This document shows, in pieces, positions 23,776-35,809 of a stretch of 64,000 nucleotides of DNA. The notes beneath the pieces are model-generated. The model made no database searches and had not been told where the DNA came from. It saw nothing but the letters and a program-made list of their open reading frames with translations. Origin of the DNA: Bryopsis sp. KO-2023 (taxonomy: Eukaryota; Chlorophyta; Ulvophyceae; Bryopsidales; Bryopsidaceae); contig BSYQ01000007.1 of assembly GCA_030272585.1 (NCBI GenBank), positions 1,616,001-1,680,000 of the forward strand, given 5' to 3'. Both the position numbers and the translations under genes were made by a program. How positions within the stretch are numbered: position 1 is the stretch's first letter; the number at the start of each line of letters is the position of its first letter.

Positions 23776-26493
23776 ATGACGAGCTACCACCACGCAGTCG
23801 AACGGACGATTTATGTGGGGAATATCGGGAGGAGCGTCACCGAACAGGCATTGCTGGTTTTGTTCGACCCCTGCGGAAAGGTGAGGACCCCCTTCAAAAC
23901 GATCTATCTCCTGATTCCCTGCCAGACTTGTGGCTGTGTCCGCTGAGAATCGTCGTTCAGGGAACGCTGTTGACATAAGCGTCATTCGTTGGAAAACCGT
24001 CCCTGCTGGTGAATGAGCAAAAGCATTCAAACCTTCACACGACCTTGGGCTGAACGCGATACCTGGGAAACACCCACGGTTTCGTGTGTGTTGGTATGAG
24101 CGCGCAGAAGCAAAACACTTTTCACGAATATCGACGTGCAAGAGATGCCACAAAAGAGCAACGAAGTTGAGAAAACGCTCGACGAAACAGAACCACCTCC
24201 CCAGTTTTCGACCGCGAAATCAGGGGAAACGTGGGGTACTTCAGAAAGGATCCTTTCCGCCAGATAGTGAAGCCTGGACCAGGAACAGCAATGCATAGGG
24301 ACACATGCATGCATGATTTCCATATCGTCCGCACGTACAAATTCACACAAATCGATCGATTTATCGGCAATGGCGATATCTGAAACCAAAATGTGCCATC
24401 TGGTTCCTTCTCATTTTAATCTTTTCAACACACAAAAAAAAACAACAATTTGCAACATCACTCCCATTAGTCATCCCATTAGTCATCTCCCATTTATTAA
24501 ATCTTGTCTGTGTGTGCCATCAGATAACAAACATTCGCCTGGCTGGTGATCCTACCTTTGACACCCGATATGCTTTCATTGAGTTCTCCTACCCCGACGA
24601 GGTACGGTAGTGGGCAAGATGCAATCGGTAATGTGTGTTGCTCAATGCATATGTGCCCACCACTTCTGCAAAAAGTGATTGACCTCCCCGTCGACTGGGG
24701 GGCCTCTCATTCGGGGTGCTCCCTTCAGCCAGAGACGTCTGTAGTTGCAAATGGTAGGCAGCCCTCACCACACATTGCATCGTTCCGAGTGGTCTGGGGC
24801 TGCTGTCGTATCCAATATGATTTTCCACACTTCTCTCGCTCCATCCCCTGGTTTACAAATGAATTATTATTCACAAATAAAGAGGGGAAAATTTTCCAAA
24901 CACTAATACCCAACGAGCCGGTTGAAGCGACCCCCACTGAAATCCAAATATTGAACAACGAATTCTGCAACACACAGATTTTCCCCCCCTTGGAAAAAAA
25001 GGGTCCAAATTTTTTTTCCTGGGTCTAAATTTTGGACTCCAAAATGTAGCTTCTTTTTTTTGGACCTTATTGGTTGGATATGTTCAGGTCAAAACTGCGT
25101 TGTTGCTGGATGGGATGTATGTTTTCGAGCATGCGATAAGAGTCAGCCCGGCTCGAGGTGGGGGCCCTTTACGAAATAACGACCCTGACAGAGTGAACAA
25201 GACGATTCATGTGGCTGGTTTACCCATGGAAGACATAGAAGAGGATGTACTGGCAGAGTTCTTTGCGCATTGTGGAGAGGTCGGTTGTGTGTCGACAATG
25301 TGTTGGAATAAAAAAAACAGAACAGAATTTGACATGGAATCAATATTAGCCACCCATCTAAATGACTAAAACTAGATCCGACTCTTGATCAAAAAAAGAA
25401 CGAAATTGGTAGAATTTTTTGGCAAATAAAAAAAATTGGTCCCAATTTGAAAAGATTAATTTCCATGACATTGAAGGAAGCTAAGTACTGATTTTTTTAG
25501 TGGAATGAAATGAGAAAAAAAATGGCATCATCTTTTCATTGTGTCCCAGATGTTTTGGTTTTTTTTTGTTTCTAGGTGGTTGCGGTGAGAAAAAATGGTC
25601 GATTTGCATGGGTGGAATTTGCGACGATGTCGGGAATGCAAGCAGCCCTCAATCTAGATGGAGAGTGCATGGGCAACAGCACCATGAAGGTGCAACAGTC
25701 CAGAACTCCTATCATGAACGCGGGATGGCGGGCACAGGTAAATTCCACTGCATTTGTAACGATCATACACCACCTCACAAAACATCCATCAATTATTGGT
25801 AATTCATGGTCCCATTTTCGTCCAATGGTGGTGCAAAAACGGCTGCAAATCATTAAGTGTGGAGTGGTATGGTAGAAATGAAATTTTAATGGCTGGAGTA
25901 CGGCAAGGGCAGGTCCAAAATTCTGCAAGCGCTGAGATTTCGCTGAAAAAGTCGTTAAAAAAGTCTTTTCTTTTTTTTGTGCAGGGAATTGATTTACCTG
26001 GAGTAGATTTCGATCCACAGACTGCATATCAAAACGATCTCCAATACGAAAACAAATTCTATTGGAGCAATGGAGCAACTGCCACACCCCCTGCCACCAC
26101 CCAAAGCACCATCCCTGCCGTTTCATGCCCTCCATCCTATGCCATCACTGCTGGACTACAGGGGGGTATAATGGCCCCTGCGACAGGTACGATTTGCCTG
26201 GGATCCCAAGAATATTAATTCTATTTTTAGATCCTGAAAGAAACTGAGGTCGCTTTCGCCAAAGGAGAGCTTCTCCCACATCTTTCCACATACTGTTGCA
26301 TTGCTTGTGTTGGTTCCATCGATTGCTTGAAAACTGAAAACGGTCGAAGGATATCCATGCCAGTAATGATAGGGTGGTGTTTGTAGGCCTGGGTGGAATG
26401 ATTGGTGCAGTGGGGAGCCCCCCATTTCATCCTCTTTCAATGCAGCCGCCCCCACCGGGCACCGGCAAGATCGAATCAGAAATAGCAAATTGA
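23776..26493 (+). CDS. Two-RRM RNA-binding protein (CID8-13-like)
   Basis: Six exons (23776-23880, 24524-24601, 25088-25279, 25576-25737, 25985-26186, 26387-26493) join in phase to ~281 aa. RRM1 runs from 'RTIYVGNIGRSVTEQALL' to 'RYAFIEFSYPDE'. RRM2 runs from 'KTIHVAGLPMEDIEEDVLAE' to 'GRFAWVEFATMSGMQAALN' and closes with 'VQQSRTPI'. The tandem arrangement and that closing motif resemble plant CID8-13 proteins, which bind poly(A)-binding protein. No PAM2 motif is visible at the N-terminus, so PABP binding is not supported. The C-terminus is Pro/Gly/Thr-rich and low-complexity. The 643-bp first intron splits RRM1 right after its first strand-helix unit. It is divergent from XPG. Confidence 0.85.
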
Positions 26494-27634
26494 CGAGTCG
26501 GGAGGGAGCATTCAAGTTGGAATGGAGAGAATTTGAGAAAGTAAAAGGGGGAAAAAGAAAAAAAACAACAACAACAACAGCGGAACGAACAAGATCGTAG
26601 TCCAACAGAAATGAAAGTAAATTATTTGTTATATTTCACGGAGGGTTGATGGAATTTTTCACAGTTACGGAGGTATTCTTGCTTTTTTTTTGTTTTTTTT
26701 GTCTGTTTTTTTTTTTTTTTGTTACGCCTGTCGCAATGATTGAGAGAGTTGCAGAACAGAAAAAAAATACGACAGGCACAGTTGCAGTGGATTGAGGAGC
26801 AAAATCCACCCAACCAAAAATATCAATTGTAGTATTATGTCAAAAAACAAAACTTGATGAAAAAGGGATTTTGAGGGGGGGGGGGGTTGTTAGTTAGTTG
26901 CACTGGTGGTTTCTGAAAGTCAGTATGGCTGTCAATAGAGCGGGGTAGCATCAATGCATAATCATGGGGGGGGGAACGGGATAGGAGGTTGAGTGAATGG
27001 GAAAATATCAACTTGCACGAACCTTATTTGATCTTGATTATCTTTAAATACTGTTTGTATTTTCTTTTTTTTGGAACCTGATGTAATATTCTTTTAACAA
27101 TCCCAATTTTTCCACGGGCTTTTTGGATGCATGGTCAGCATTCCATGAGACAAATTGAAACTTAGAATCATGATTGTATTCTACCAGGATGTATGGATGT
27201 ATTTTGCCTGAAGTGGTGGAGGAGAATTAGTGGGAGTGCCGCTTGGGCAAAATAAAAACAAAAAAATGAAAAAAATGAATCGAAGCGAGTTCGAGTGGCA
27301 GCAAAGCGCCAAGGTCGCCACAAGTTTTGACCTTTTCCAAAAATTCCATTGTCCCTGGCTGCAATGAGCACTACAATGATGCTCCACACTTTAGCATATT
27401 GCAGTCTCACAGAAATACATTTTCTCAATCAATCAATATTACAATGGGCAGAAGCTCTACAAGAAAACCAAATTAAATAGACATCAAAAATCAATCCTAT
27501 TAAATGCGACGATTCAAGCACTGAAAAAAAAGTGCTCATTCATTTTATTTTTTTCCCAAGCCCTCCAGGCGCCATTTTTATTTGTTCCAGACACCACCAC
27601 CGCCACCACTACTGATCCCACAAGCCATTCTCCT
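26494..27634. other. Intergenic between convergent genes, no gene seen
   Basis: This is the 3' flank of the RRM gene followed by that of the Cys-rich gene on the other strand. It holds homopolymer runs of A, T and G (for example near 26,690 and 26,874) and short simple repeats, but no exon-like frame. Confidence 0.6.
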
Positions 27635-29093
27635 TTAAAAAATAGAAATACATTCTGAACCGTCAGCAGAGATGCGGAAGTCGATCTCGCAGCGATCGCA
27701 CTTCACTGGCCATGCGTCAAAAATACCGTCCACACATTGCTCGCAGTTGGGGATGTCGCAAGACACGCATGTGAACGGCCACTCTGGGTCTGGACTGCTT
27801 CTGCAGGGTTGCCAGCAAGGATACTTGTCAAACACAATAAAAAACAAAAACAAAAAAACAAAGCACGATAAATACCACGTAAACAGAAAGAATGGTCGAG
27901 ATCAGGAACGTGCGCCACTTACCGGAAAAATCCTGGCTGACATTCCAAGCAACCGTCCCCATCCACGCAAAGATCTGGAATGCAGTTGACATCGCACTCC
28001 ATGCAGCCTCCGTCGAACTCCTTGATGAAGGAGTTCTCGCCGCAATCCGTCTCGCCGACGGATTGATCAAAAATTTCCAAGCTGGTAGCAACACACTCCT
28101 CTTGATTGACGCCAAGCTCGAAACCTTCCTCACACACAACGCACTGCGTAGGCCAAGCGTCGAAAATATCATCTCTGCATTGCACGCAGTCGGCGATATC
28201 GCAAGGCTTGCATTGCGTGGGCCACTCCAGGTCTTCTTTCGAAGTGAAAAACCCATCTTGGCAAGCTTGGCAGCCAACATCATCCAAGCATTGATCAGGG
28301 AGGCAGTTCTCGTCGCACTCCATGCATGTTCCGTCGAAGGGTTTGAAGAAGAAACCCGCAGGGCACGGAGAACCCACAGACTGCTCGAAAATTTCCACTA
28401 TTTCTCCATCGGGGACAGTAGTTGGGGGAAAAGATGGCACTCCTGTGTCGCTTGGGACGCACGCGAACCCCCCACTCACAAGTTCAAATCCAGGGACACA
28501 TTCAATACACACTTGTGGCGAATACACAAAGACGCCGTTTCCGCAGACGGCACAGTTCTCCATCGTGCAAGGCCCGCACTCGAGTGGCCAGGTTGGATCT
28601 TGGCGCACGGTGAAAAAGCCATCAGTACACAATAGGCATCCCTCCCCATCCGTGCATTCGACTGCGCAATTCACGTCGCAAGCCATACACGACGGTTCAG
28701 CGAAAGACTTGATGAACTCGTTCGCAAGACACTGTGGCCCGTCAACCGACTGATCGTCCGTTTCCGTCTCGTCACCAACAACAGAAATAACCTCTTTGTT
28801 TTCCCCATTCCCGGCGTTCAGTATAGCGACGGCATCCCCTCCCGTGCTCGTGGCGGATGCTTTGCCCGTAACCTTTCCTTCTGTCGCAAGTATGTTCACA
28901 GAAGAAAACGCTCGCGCGCGCAACCTCTCTCTCAGCCCCTCTGGAAGTTCGCTCCGTCCTTGTGCCTGGACGGTGAATACTTTATCAGAAACGAGCTCTA
29001 CAGCAGAGTATGAGATGTTTTTCGGAGATCGACATTTTCCCCTACCGTAGCAGCAAGGATAAGAAACACTGCAAAGACAGCCGCGCGCGTCAT
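27635..29093 (-). CDS. Secreted cysteine-rich repeat protein
   Basis: Three exons (29046-29093, 27923-28995, 27635-27800) join in phase to ~428 aa. Exon 1 encodes only a signal peptide, 'MTRAAVFAVFLILAAT'. The mature protein has four modules of ~80 aa. Each contains the pattern 'C-M-x-C-D-x-N-C', then 'GC-x-x-C-x-x-GFF', 'W-P-x-x-C-x-x-C' and 'F-D-A-W-P-x-x-C-x-x-C'. The spacing resembles furin-like or growth-factor-receptor cysteine-rich repeats. A role in the cell wall, matrix or as a surface protein is inferred. The N-terminal linker is Thr/Glu-rich. The last module is split by the final intron. It is head-to-head with the mL46 gene. Confidence 0.8.
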
Positions 29094-29466
29094 CTCTGCC
29101 GTTGGTCCTCGTATTCCCCTGTGATCACAATAGGTGTCAAAAGGAACGACTTTCAAACTCAGTTTTTTTTACTCATGTGTGAAGCGGTTTCGAAGAAGCG
29201 CTATGAGGGCTTTGTGTTTTTGTTGCGTTTTGGAAGATCGAATCCTGCGCCAACCTTGTGTTCGCTCGGAGATGATCAAGCACCGTTCAGCTGCCACCAC
29301 CTGCGCTAGTCCCTGCGAGAGCGTGTGTTCACCAACTATCCCAAGTTTGAACGAAGGTGGTGTCGCGCCCTCTTTTGTTGGCTTCGACGTTTCTGGTCGT
29401 CACCAGTTCCACAAGGAAAAAAGGTTTTACTTTCCTAGCGAACTTGCGGGATGCCAGATTCAAGCT

Positions 29467-29474
29467 TGACGTCA
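29467..29474. promoter_or_regulatory. TGACGTCA palindrome upstream of mL46
   Basis: A perfect 8-bp CRE/bZIP site lies ~95 bp before the mL46 start codon, in the promoter shared with the Cys-rich gene. A second perfect copy lies at a similar distance upstream of the small membrane-protein gene at 39,919. Confidence 0.45.
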
Positions 29475-29568
29475 TCGTTCCGCATGTCGTCCTGACGAGT
29501 TGCTGGTGCGCATTGTGGGCATCGCTGCTACCCAAGGGAAGGATTTGGCGCTCTGGCTTTGCACACTG

Positions 29569-30309
29569 ATGTTCCGCTGCGCGAGCGCGTTGAGAGAACT
29601 CAAACCGAGGTTAGGTATTCTTGGCTCATTTCGTCTTGAAAGCACAGACGTGGCCGCCGAGGAAGTTGTTCGCGTCGCGTGCGTGCTCGAGAGGGGTCCA
29701 TTGTTGAAAGCGCTCCTTCCTGATTGGGAGGCCGAGTTTAAAACTTGGGCGGAAAAAATCAGGGCGAAACGCTCGAAGCAGTTGCCTGTTGAATTTATAG
29801 AAGGGAAACGGAGTGTGGGCGATGAAGAAGGTGACGAGGAGGAAGCGAAAAAGATGGCGTCTTGGAGGCCGAACCCCCGGGTTTCCGCGGCAGACAAAGC
29901 TGGGGATACCAAGTCCCTGATGCGTTGCTTGGATGCGCACTTGTTTCTGATAGTCAAAAGCAAGAGCGGCTGGGGATTTCCTGAGACGGAAAATCTACAG
30001 ACCGAGACTTTTAGGCAAACTGCAGAGAGGGTCCTCGAAGAGACCATGGGCTCATCCTTTCAGACCTATTTCTTAGGGAACTGTCCTTTCGGTCATATAA
30101 AGGCAGAAAACGGGAAGGGGCCCAACTTGTTTTTTCATAGAGCTAAATTGGTGGTAGGGACCCCTTCCTTGAAATCGCAAGGTGTAATGGACTATGCATG
30201 GGTGTCCAAAGAGGAACTGCCTAAGTATTTGAAGGATGAAAAAGTCCAAAAATTGACCAAAGGGATGTTGCCCAATGTTCATCCAAAGGTGGTGAGGCAT
30301 TTCTGGTGA
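29569..30309 (+). CDS. MRPL46: Mitochondrial ribosomal protein mL46 (Nudix-like fold)
   Basis: A single exon of 246 aa. It is a large-subunit protein of the mitochondrial ribosome with a degenerate Nudix-hydrolase fold. The N-terminus 'MFRCASALRELKPRLG' fits a mitochondrial presequence. It is followed by 'RVACVLERGPLLKALLPDWE', as in the L46 N domain. The C domain contains 'TETFRQTAERVLEETMG', 'YFLGNCPFGHIK', 'NLFFHRAKLVVG' and 'DYAWVSKEELPKYL', the conserved L46 order. The canonical Nudix box Glu pattern is incomplete, as expected for a structural protein. An upstream in-frame TTG at 29,500 was not used because an ATG precedes the presequence. Confidence 0.88.
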   Translation: MFRCASALRELKPRLGILGSFRLESTDVAAEEVVRVACVLERGPLLKALLPDWEAEFKTWAEKIRAKRSKQLPVEFIEGKRSVGDEEGDEEEAKKMASWRPNPRVSAADKAGDTKSLMRCLDAHLFLIVKSKSGWGFPETENLQTETFRQTAERVLEETMGSSFQTYFLGNCPFGHIKAENGKGPNLFFHRAKLVVGTPSLKSQGVMDYAWVSKEELPKYLKDEKVQKLTKGMLPNVHPKVVRHFW

Positions 30310-31878
30310 TAGTTTTTTCATCTTTTTTTTTTTTTTTTTTGGGGGGGGGGGAGGACAGCTTGGCATCGGTCAGGGGGGTTTAGAACTGGGAAAATCGAGG
30401 GAAAAAAAGGAAATGGGGGCTGGGAGGTTAGTTGCTGTGATGATGGTGTTGCAGGGGCCTCGCTGTGTAGATAACAGAAATGTGCAGCCACTGGTAGATT
30501 TCACCGCTCAGTTCAGTGTTTGTGGGGTTGAATTATGGAGGTGGGCCGTTGGGTGAGAAATCCACAGAATGGAATGTCGGCTCTCCTGACAATTTTAAGA
30601 AAGGCATACAATACCAAAAGAAGACGCTAGTCATTCGAAGGCCGTACATCTGCAGGATGAGTATTTGGAGTTCGTGCTGGTTGCGTCAAGGGTGGTTCTG
30701 TCCCAGTCTGAGGATGAAGGAATTTCTGGAGATGGCATTTCCAGAGATATCCCACAGAAAATAACACCTAAGAAATGATAGTGCTAGTTTTTTTTCCCTC
30801 TAGATGCATACCTTCATGAATCGATATGACGTCAGTAGAATGTTCACAGGGTCACCTGCACCATATGGAAAATGAAATGAATGAATAAATACAAAAATCA
30901 GCCGCAGGGCCTCCAGAGTAGGAAAATTTGCCCTTCCAGTAGTAAGTCATCAAAAACGAGGAGTTGCTCCGGAGTTCATGATACTGTGTTAAGTACTAGA
31001 CAAGTTTTGTTCATCCAAACACATGACTGGTCGGTACTTCTTCGATTTGGATTTGCATTTAGCATTTCATCAAGAATACATGTAAACAAAAATCTGGAAA
31101 AAAGGTACTAGTACATACATTTTTTGTGCCACTTTTATTTTGGTGTTACTACTACGTGTATGACAGAAAAAAATTATCAACAATGAACCAGAAGAAAGAA
31201 AATCGCCGTTCCGCCACTCTTCCCCAGCTCCATACATCATGCTCATTCACCAGCAATCAGCGATACATGTTTAAGAAAATGATGACTCATCAGAAACAGG
31301 ATTACATGGACCAATCAGTCATACTATATTGTTCAATGTAATGTATTGCTCTAGGTACATCTCAACCATGAACTTCCAAGTCATGACTACTCGTCTTGCG
31401 GCGCAGGGCGCACTTGGTGGTGACTAGAAACTGGCAAGTGAAACTTCTACAAAACGAATACTCTGCTTTTTCGTTTTGCTTGCACTCAACCGCCTTTGAA
31501 CCTGTTGTCGACGCCTCTTCTGCCGAGACAAATCTTTTTCGAACGTGCGGAGGTTGCAGCATGGCACTGGTGGGTCTATCGTGTCGCTCTTGGTTCTGCA
31601 ATTGATTCCTTCAAGGTTTTCTTGTCGTTACTTTGTTGAATTGGAGTTCGCATCATTTGTTTCGACGAGCGTCTCCTGGCTGCCAGCTCTCGCGTCAAAG
31701 TCGGCGGTCGTTATTTTTTCTTTCAAATTCCCTGGCACGATTTGGCGGACGCCGTGTTGATGATACTCTGTCGTTCTTTTGGGAGGAATGATTCTTCTCT
31801 TGCCACCATTTCGCTTGGCTGGGGAGACTCCCTGTGGATGCTGTGTGCATGCATGTTTATTTCCTTGCCACCGTTTAG

Positions 31879-32877
31879 GTGACGGCCCCACACGATGACC
31901 TCAGCGACATTTACCAGACCGCGAGAGAGGAGCTCAGCGGAGTGTCGCGTGGTCCCCCCTCGGAACATGCTGGTTTGGAACCAGCCTGGGGGGAGGATGC
32001 ATTTACGGGTGCTGGCCAGTTCTTCGACCAAGACGTCGATGACACTGAGCTGCCGTCAGCACTCGGAACAATGCGGACCTTCAGGCGGCCAAGACAAGTT
32101 CCCGTGCTGGACTTGTCGTCGATCGTCGACACCAGCGCGCATCCCCCACACCTTACACAAGCCTCCCTCGCAACCCAGTCTCGGCCCGAGGACGAGATCA
32201 GGTTCCTCCACACGCAGCTGGAGGAATCTCGATCGGAGAACAAGAGGCTCCACCAGACTGTGGAAGGGCTGAAGGTAAGGAAGCAAATTCTTTGTAAGAC
32301 AACATGGCTTGAATCTCTTTGTTGTGTTGCTCCTGTTTTCTGATATTTGGGTGTGTTCTTGGTTTCATGACCCTTTTTTCCTCTTAAAATGCTACAGGTT
32401 TCAAAAGAGGAGCTGGACACAGAGGTCATGGAGCTGTGGAAGAGCCTCAACCAAGGCATCTTGAGGAACCACAACCTGGGATCCACCATTGAAGACCTCC
32501 GGACCCAGCTTCATGTGGCCAAGTCAGACATCCGTGCTCTGGAGGGGGCCCTGCAGAAAAGTGAAACTGAGAGAGCTGATGTCGAGAATCGGCTACATTC
32601 AGCAAATCGTCGGTTGGATGAGATGGAAAATGATGCGATCGTTTCCAGTATTATGGCTGTCGGTGGGGAGGGTGGGAGCTTGGAGGGATTGCCACAAGCC
32701 GGCGAAACCCTGGAGGTGGAGAAAGCGGAGAGCGTGAAGGCTAATCGCTCTGCTGGGTCCTCTCTGCTTGATGCTGAGAGTGGAGGGGTCCAGGGGACAA
32801 CAAAGTGGTGGAGGAAAAGTTGGGTGCATGGCGTTGCGATCATAGGCATCGTCATGTTTGCTATCAAAAAACTGTAG
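31879..32877 (+). CDS. Coiled-coil, C-terminally tail-anchored protein, copy B
   Basis: Two clear exons (31879-32274 and 32398-32877) match copy A border for border; any first exon is not resolved. It has an acidic N-terminal region and the shared 'VPVLDLSSIVDTSA' element. The coiled coil runs from 'RFLHTQLEESRSENKRLHQT' to 'SETERADVENRLHSANRR'. A linker with 'SSIMAVGGEGGSLEG' follows, and a C-terminal anchor 'WWRKSWVHGVAIIGIVMFAI'. Compared with copy A it lacks about 20 residues of coiled coil. Both copies keep open frames despite clear amino-acid divergence, so both may be functional. Family not recognised. Confidence 0.65.
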
Positions 32878-32904
32878 AACTGTTTTTTTTTCTTTTTTCT
32901 TGAA

Positions 32905-33230
32905 ATCTGTTTGGGGTAGGTGGGGAAATTCAGCCAAGGCTGAAAAAAACTTATAAAAGCAAAAAAAAAAAATGGGGATAGGTTGGGAAATTCAGCCAAG
33001 GCTGAAAAAAAAGCAAAAAATAAAAAATAAAAAATGGGGATAGGTGGGAAAACTCAGCCAAGGCTGAAAAAAAAGCAAAAAAGCAAAAAAAGAAAAAATG
33101 GGGATAGGTGGGAAAATTCAGCCAAGGCTGCAAAAAAAAATTATAAAAGCAAAAAAAATAAAAATGGGGATAGGTGGGATTGCAATATCTTATTTTGAAA
33201 ATCTGTTTGGTGTAGGTGGGGACACAATTT
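32905..33230 (+). repeat. 60-80-bp tandem repeat behind coiled-coil gene B
   Basis: Four units contain 'aaaatggggataggtggga' and 'ttcagccaaggctg'. They are the complement of the arm A units but shorter, because the spacer is cut down to A-rich runs. The array again starts directly after the stop codon. Confidence 0.85.
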
Positions 33231-33289
33231 CTTATTGTCAGATTATGTTCAGTGAAACATAATCAAGGGAAAAAAAAATGACAGATACT

Positions 33290-33660
33290 CAAGTTGGAAG
33301 AAATATTCAAAATCAATAAGAGGAACAAAAAAAAATATATGGTGGAGGTGGAGTGACTTGTGGAGCAATTTGAGGAGAGATGGGCGGCGGCAGAAGTACC
33401 AAGTTTGCCAGCTGGTGATTATGGAATCGTCGGTGGAGGTTGGATCTTACAAGGGAGGAGCCGATCATGATCAGTCATATTTGTTTTCATTTGTTTATCT
33501 ACAAAGAAAGTGCATATTACCTGAAAAAGTATCAGGAGGATTGAATTCATGGCACGAGCAATATTTTGGAGATATGGCAAAGGAGATGTGTACAGAACTG
33601 GGTGGAACGATAACTGATCTCGCCCGATATGGACAACTGTTGAGATGTTGGTGAGTACTG
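33290..33660 (+). pseudogene. Arm B counterpart of the second open frame
   Basis: It matches 11,434-11,800 almost base for base after ~33,350, but the start region ('atgacagatactcaag' near 33,279) soon meets a stop in its own frame. A different frame stays open for ~98 codons with 'MESSVEVGSYKGGADH'. It is either a decayed small gene or conserved non-coding DNA. Confidence 0.35.
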
Positions 33661-35176
33661 CCTGCTGTGGTGTTCACTTTTATTATTTACAATTACTTTT
33701 TGGGTTTCGCGTGAATACAAAAACAAGAGATTCAGCTCAGTTTGATATATAGTTTGGATCAACTGATAAAAGCAACCACTGATTGCATTGATTGAATCTT
33801 TGAATCTGTACATTCTGTACAGGGCTGTTTCCCCTAGGTGAGTAATGTTCATTTTGGATCCAAGCCTTTGCGGGCTGAGATGAATCTCATTTTTTGTGGT
33901 TGATGACATGTACAGGGAAAATGCTGAATTCAGCCTCTTGAGTGCCTTCATGATGGAGTCAATTGTGATTTGTTGATATTGGAGGAAAAAGAATTGGAGC
34001 AGGGATAAGAGTGTTAATTTATCCTGTGGTTGTGAAACCTGTTTATAAGGTGAGGACCAGATGAATTCCCGAAAACTATTTATAGTATTGCATGCACAAA
34101 TCACATTTTATTGCAAAATCAAGTCAATTGGAGGCTGATTCGAATATAAGATGACAACGCGAATATTCAGATCATCCGATATTAGATGAAAATTGTCCAC
34201 CTCCGATAAAAAGTGAAACAGAAAATCTGTATATTTTTTTTGTTAAGAAGAACATGATACAAACACCCAGGTGGAATCTGAGGATGTGCCCAAGGAGAGT
34301 TTCGACTGCTGATCGGTTAATTTATTTGGTGGTTGGCAGGGTGGTTTGGAGAAACTTGAGCGATTGGGCTGAATAGGAGAAAAAACAAATGGTGGTGCTA
34401 TCAAACCTACATCTGTGGATAGGAAGATTTCAAAAGTTTCAGAAATGCTGTGCTCAAGACAAGCTCTACATACATGGTGGTGAATGGATTGAATGGGTAC
34501 CCACACTGGAACTCAGATTTTGCACGAGCAGCACCGATTCAAGGAGGAGTTCCATAGATGAACCTCGTAAATAGAAATTTACTTGGGAAGAGGAATTCTC
34601 ATTGAAGGGTGGGTCTACTTCTATTAGATGGAGAAAAAGTGTGAAGATGGGACTGCCCAGTGCCTGAAATTTGTGCCAGTTTAACCTCAATCTGGAGAAG
34701 AGAAGAAGTGTGGTGATAGAACAGCCTGATGCCTGAGATCTGAACATTCTTTTTGAAGAGAGTTTGAAAAGTTGTACTATTGTTGTGTTACTTAAAAGAT
34801 GATAGAGGTCTCGCTGGAAAAAACAGATGGATTTTCGATTCTTGCCTTTAGTTGGGTGTTATTGAAAATTGGTGCAGCTTTTGGATGGAAAGAACACGAT
34901 GGCAGAATCAGGGTTGAAAAAAAATGGATGGTATCTATTTTGGTGGGCACTAAAGGCATGAAAGAAGTTCAGATTTCTATTGATGTAAAGGAACTGTGTC
35001 GATAACAGCATTAGCAGTGAAACATGCACTGTTAAAAAAGATATGGATTAAATAGAAAGAACTATGTTGTTTCACAATTATCCAGCACGCCAAGGGAAGT
35101 CTTTTCAAAACAAAACAACAATAAGTCCCCCATTGATACAATAGCAAGAATCAATAATTTTGACAACTGTGAAACA

Positions 35177-35809
35177 AGCACAGTTTGAAAAATAAACGCC
35201 AAAAGAAACCATCAAGGCATCCGTTTCACTGTCCAATTAAAAAAAAATGATGAATGATCCCAACCTGGTCACCCCTCCAGTCCCTGGTGCATTGTCAATT
35301 CCAGTGCTGTCCAGTCTAATGGTGTAATATTACTGTCCCAGTCTTGGAGGCATGTGTTCAGGGTGTATCGAGGAATAGGAGCAGTTTTTACAGCACAACC
35401 GCAAAGATCTGAGAAGTCATGCTTCGTTCAACTCTGGCCAGACAATACGACACCCAGATTTTCCCAACAAACCGTCTCTAACTCCTATATCACGTGGTCT
35501 TCTACAGTTAGATTCCTCTCGACACATATTTTTACGCGAGTTCCATCATCCTTCAACCACGTCTTGGATGTCTTGTTTCTCCGCTGCTGCTGGTGACACT
35601 CTCGGGTTCACAAGCATTTTCTCGTCTTTCTTCACTTAACCGTCTCCCTCTTTGCGCTGCCGACAAAGCGTATCAGCAATCATCCCCCTGACCTCGCGGA
35701 GCTCATCCTCGTCGTTGTTGTTTGTCTCGTGCTTCTGCTCGCTCGGGATTTGACCTCTTTAGTTTTGCGTGCACACCACGGTTCCGTCAAAAGCCAACTG
35801 ACGGGACTG
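35177..35809. other. Intergenic / PP2C promoter region
   Basis: Single-copy sequence between the duplication boundary and the phosphatase start codon. It is C/T-rich from ~35,580, as many 5' regions here are. No exon was recognised. Confidence 0.55.

Larger units (their letters stand above)
30720..35176 (+). repeat. Arm B of the ~5-kb inverted duplication
   Basis: It is the reverse complement of 9,873-14,820, with the same order of parts: outer end, gene 5' region, coiled-coil gene, tandem array, second open frame and a long AT-rich tail. It ends sharply at 'gtgaaaca' near 35,176. The two arms face each other across ~16 kb of single-copy genes. Divergence is patchy rather than uniform. Confidence 0.85.

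Noticed and set aside
27892-28753. Long + strand open frames over the Cys-rich gene
   Set aside because: They are antisense shadows of the minus-strand coding exon, which has a signal peptide and a regular Cys pattern.
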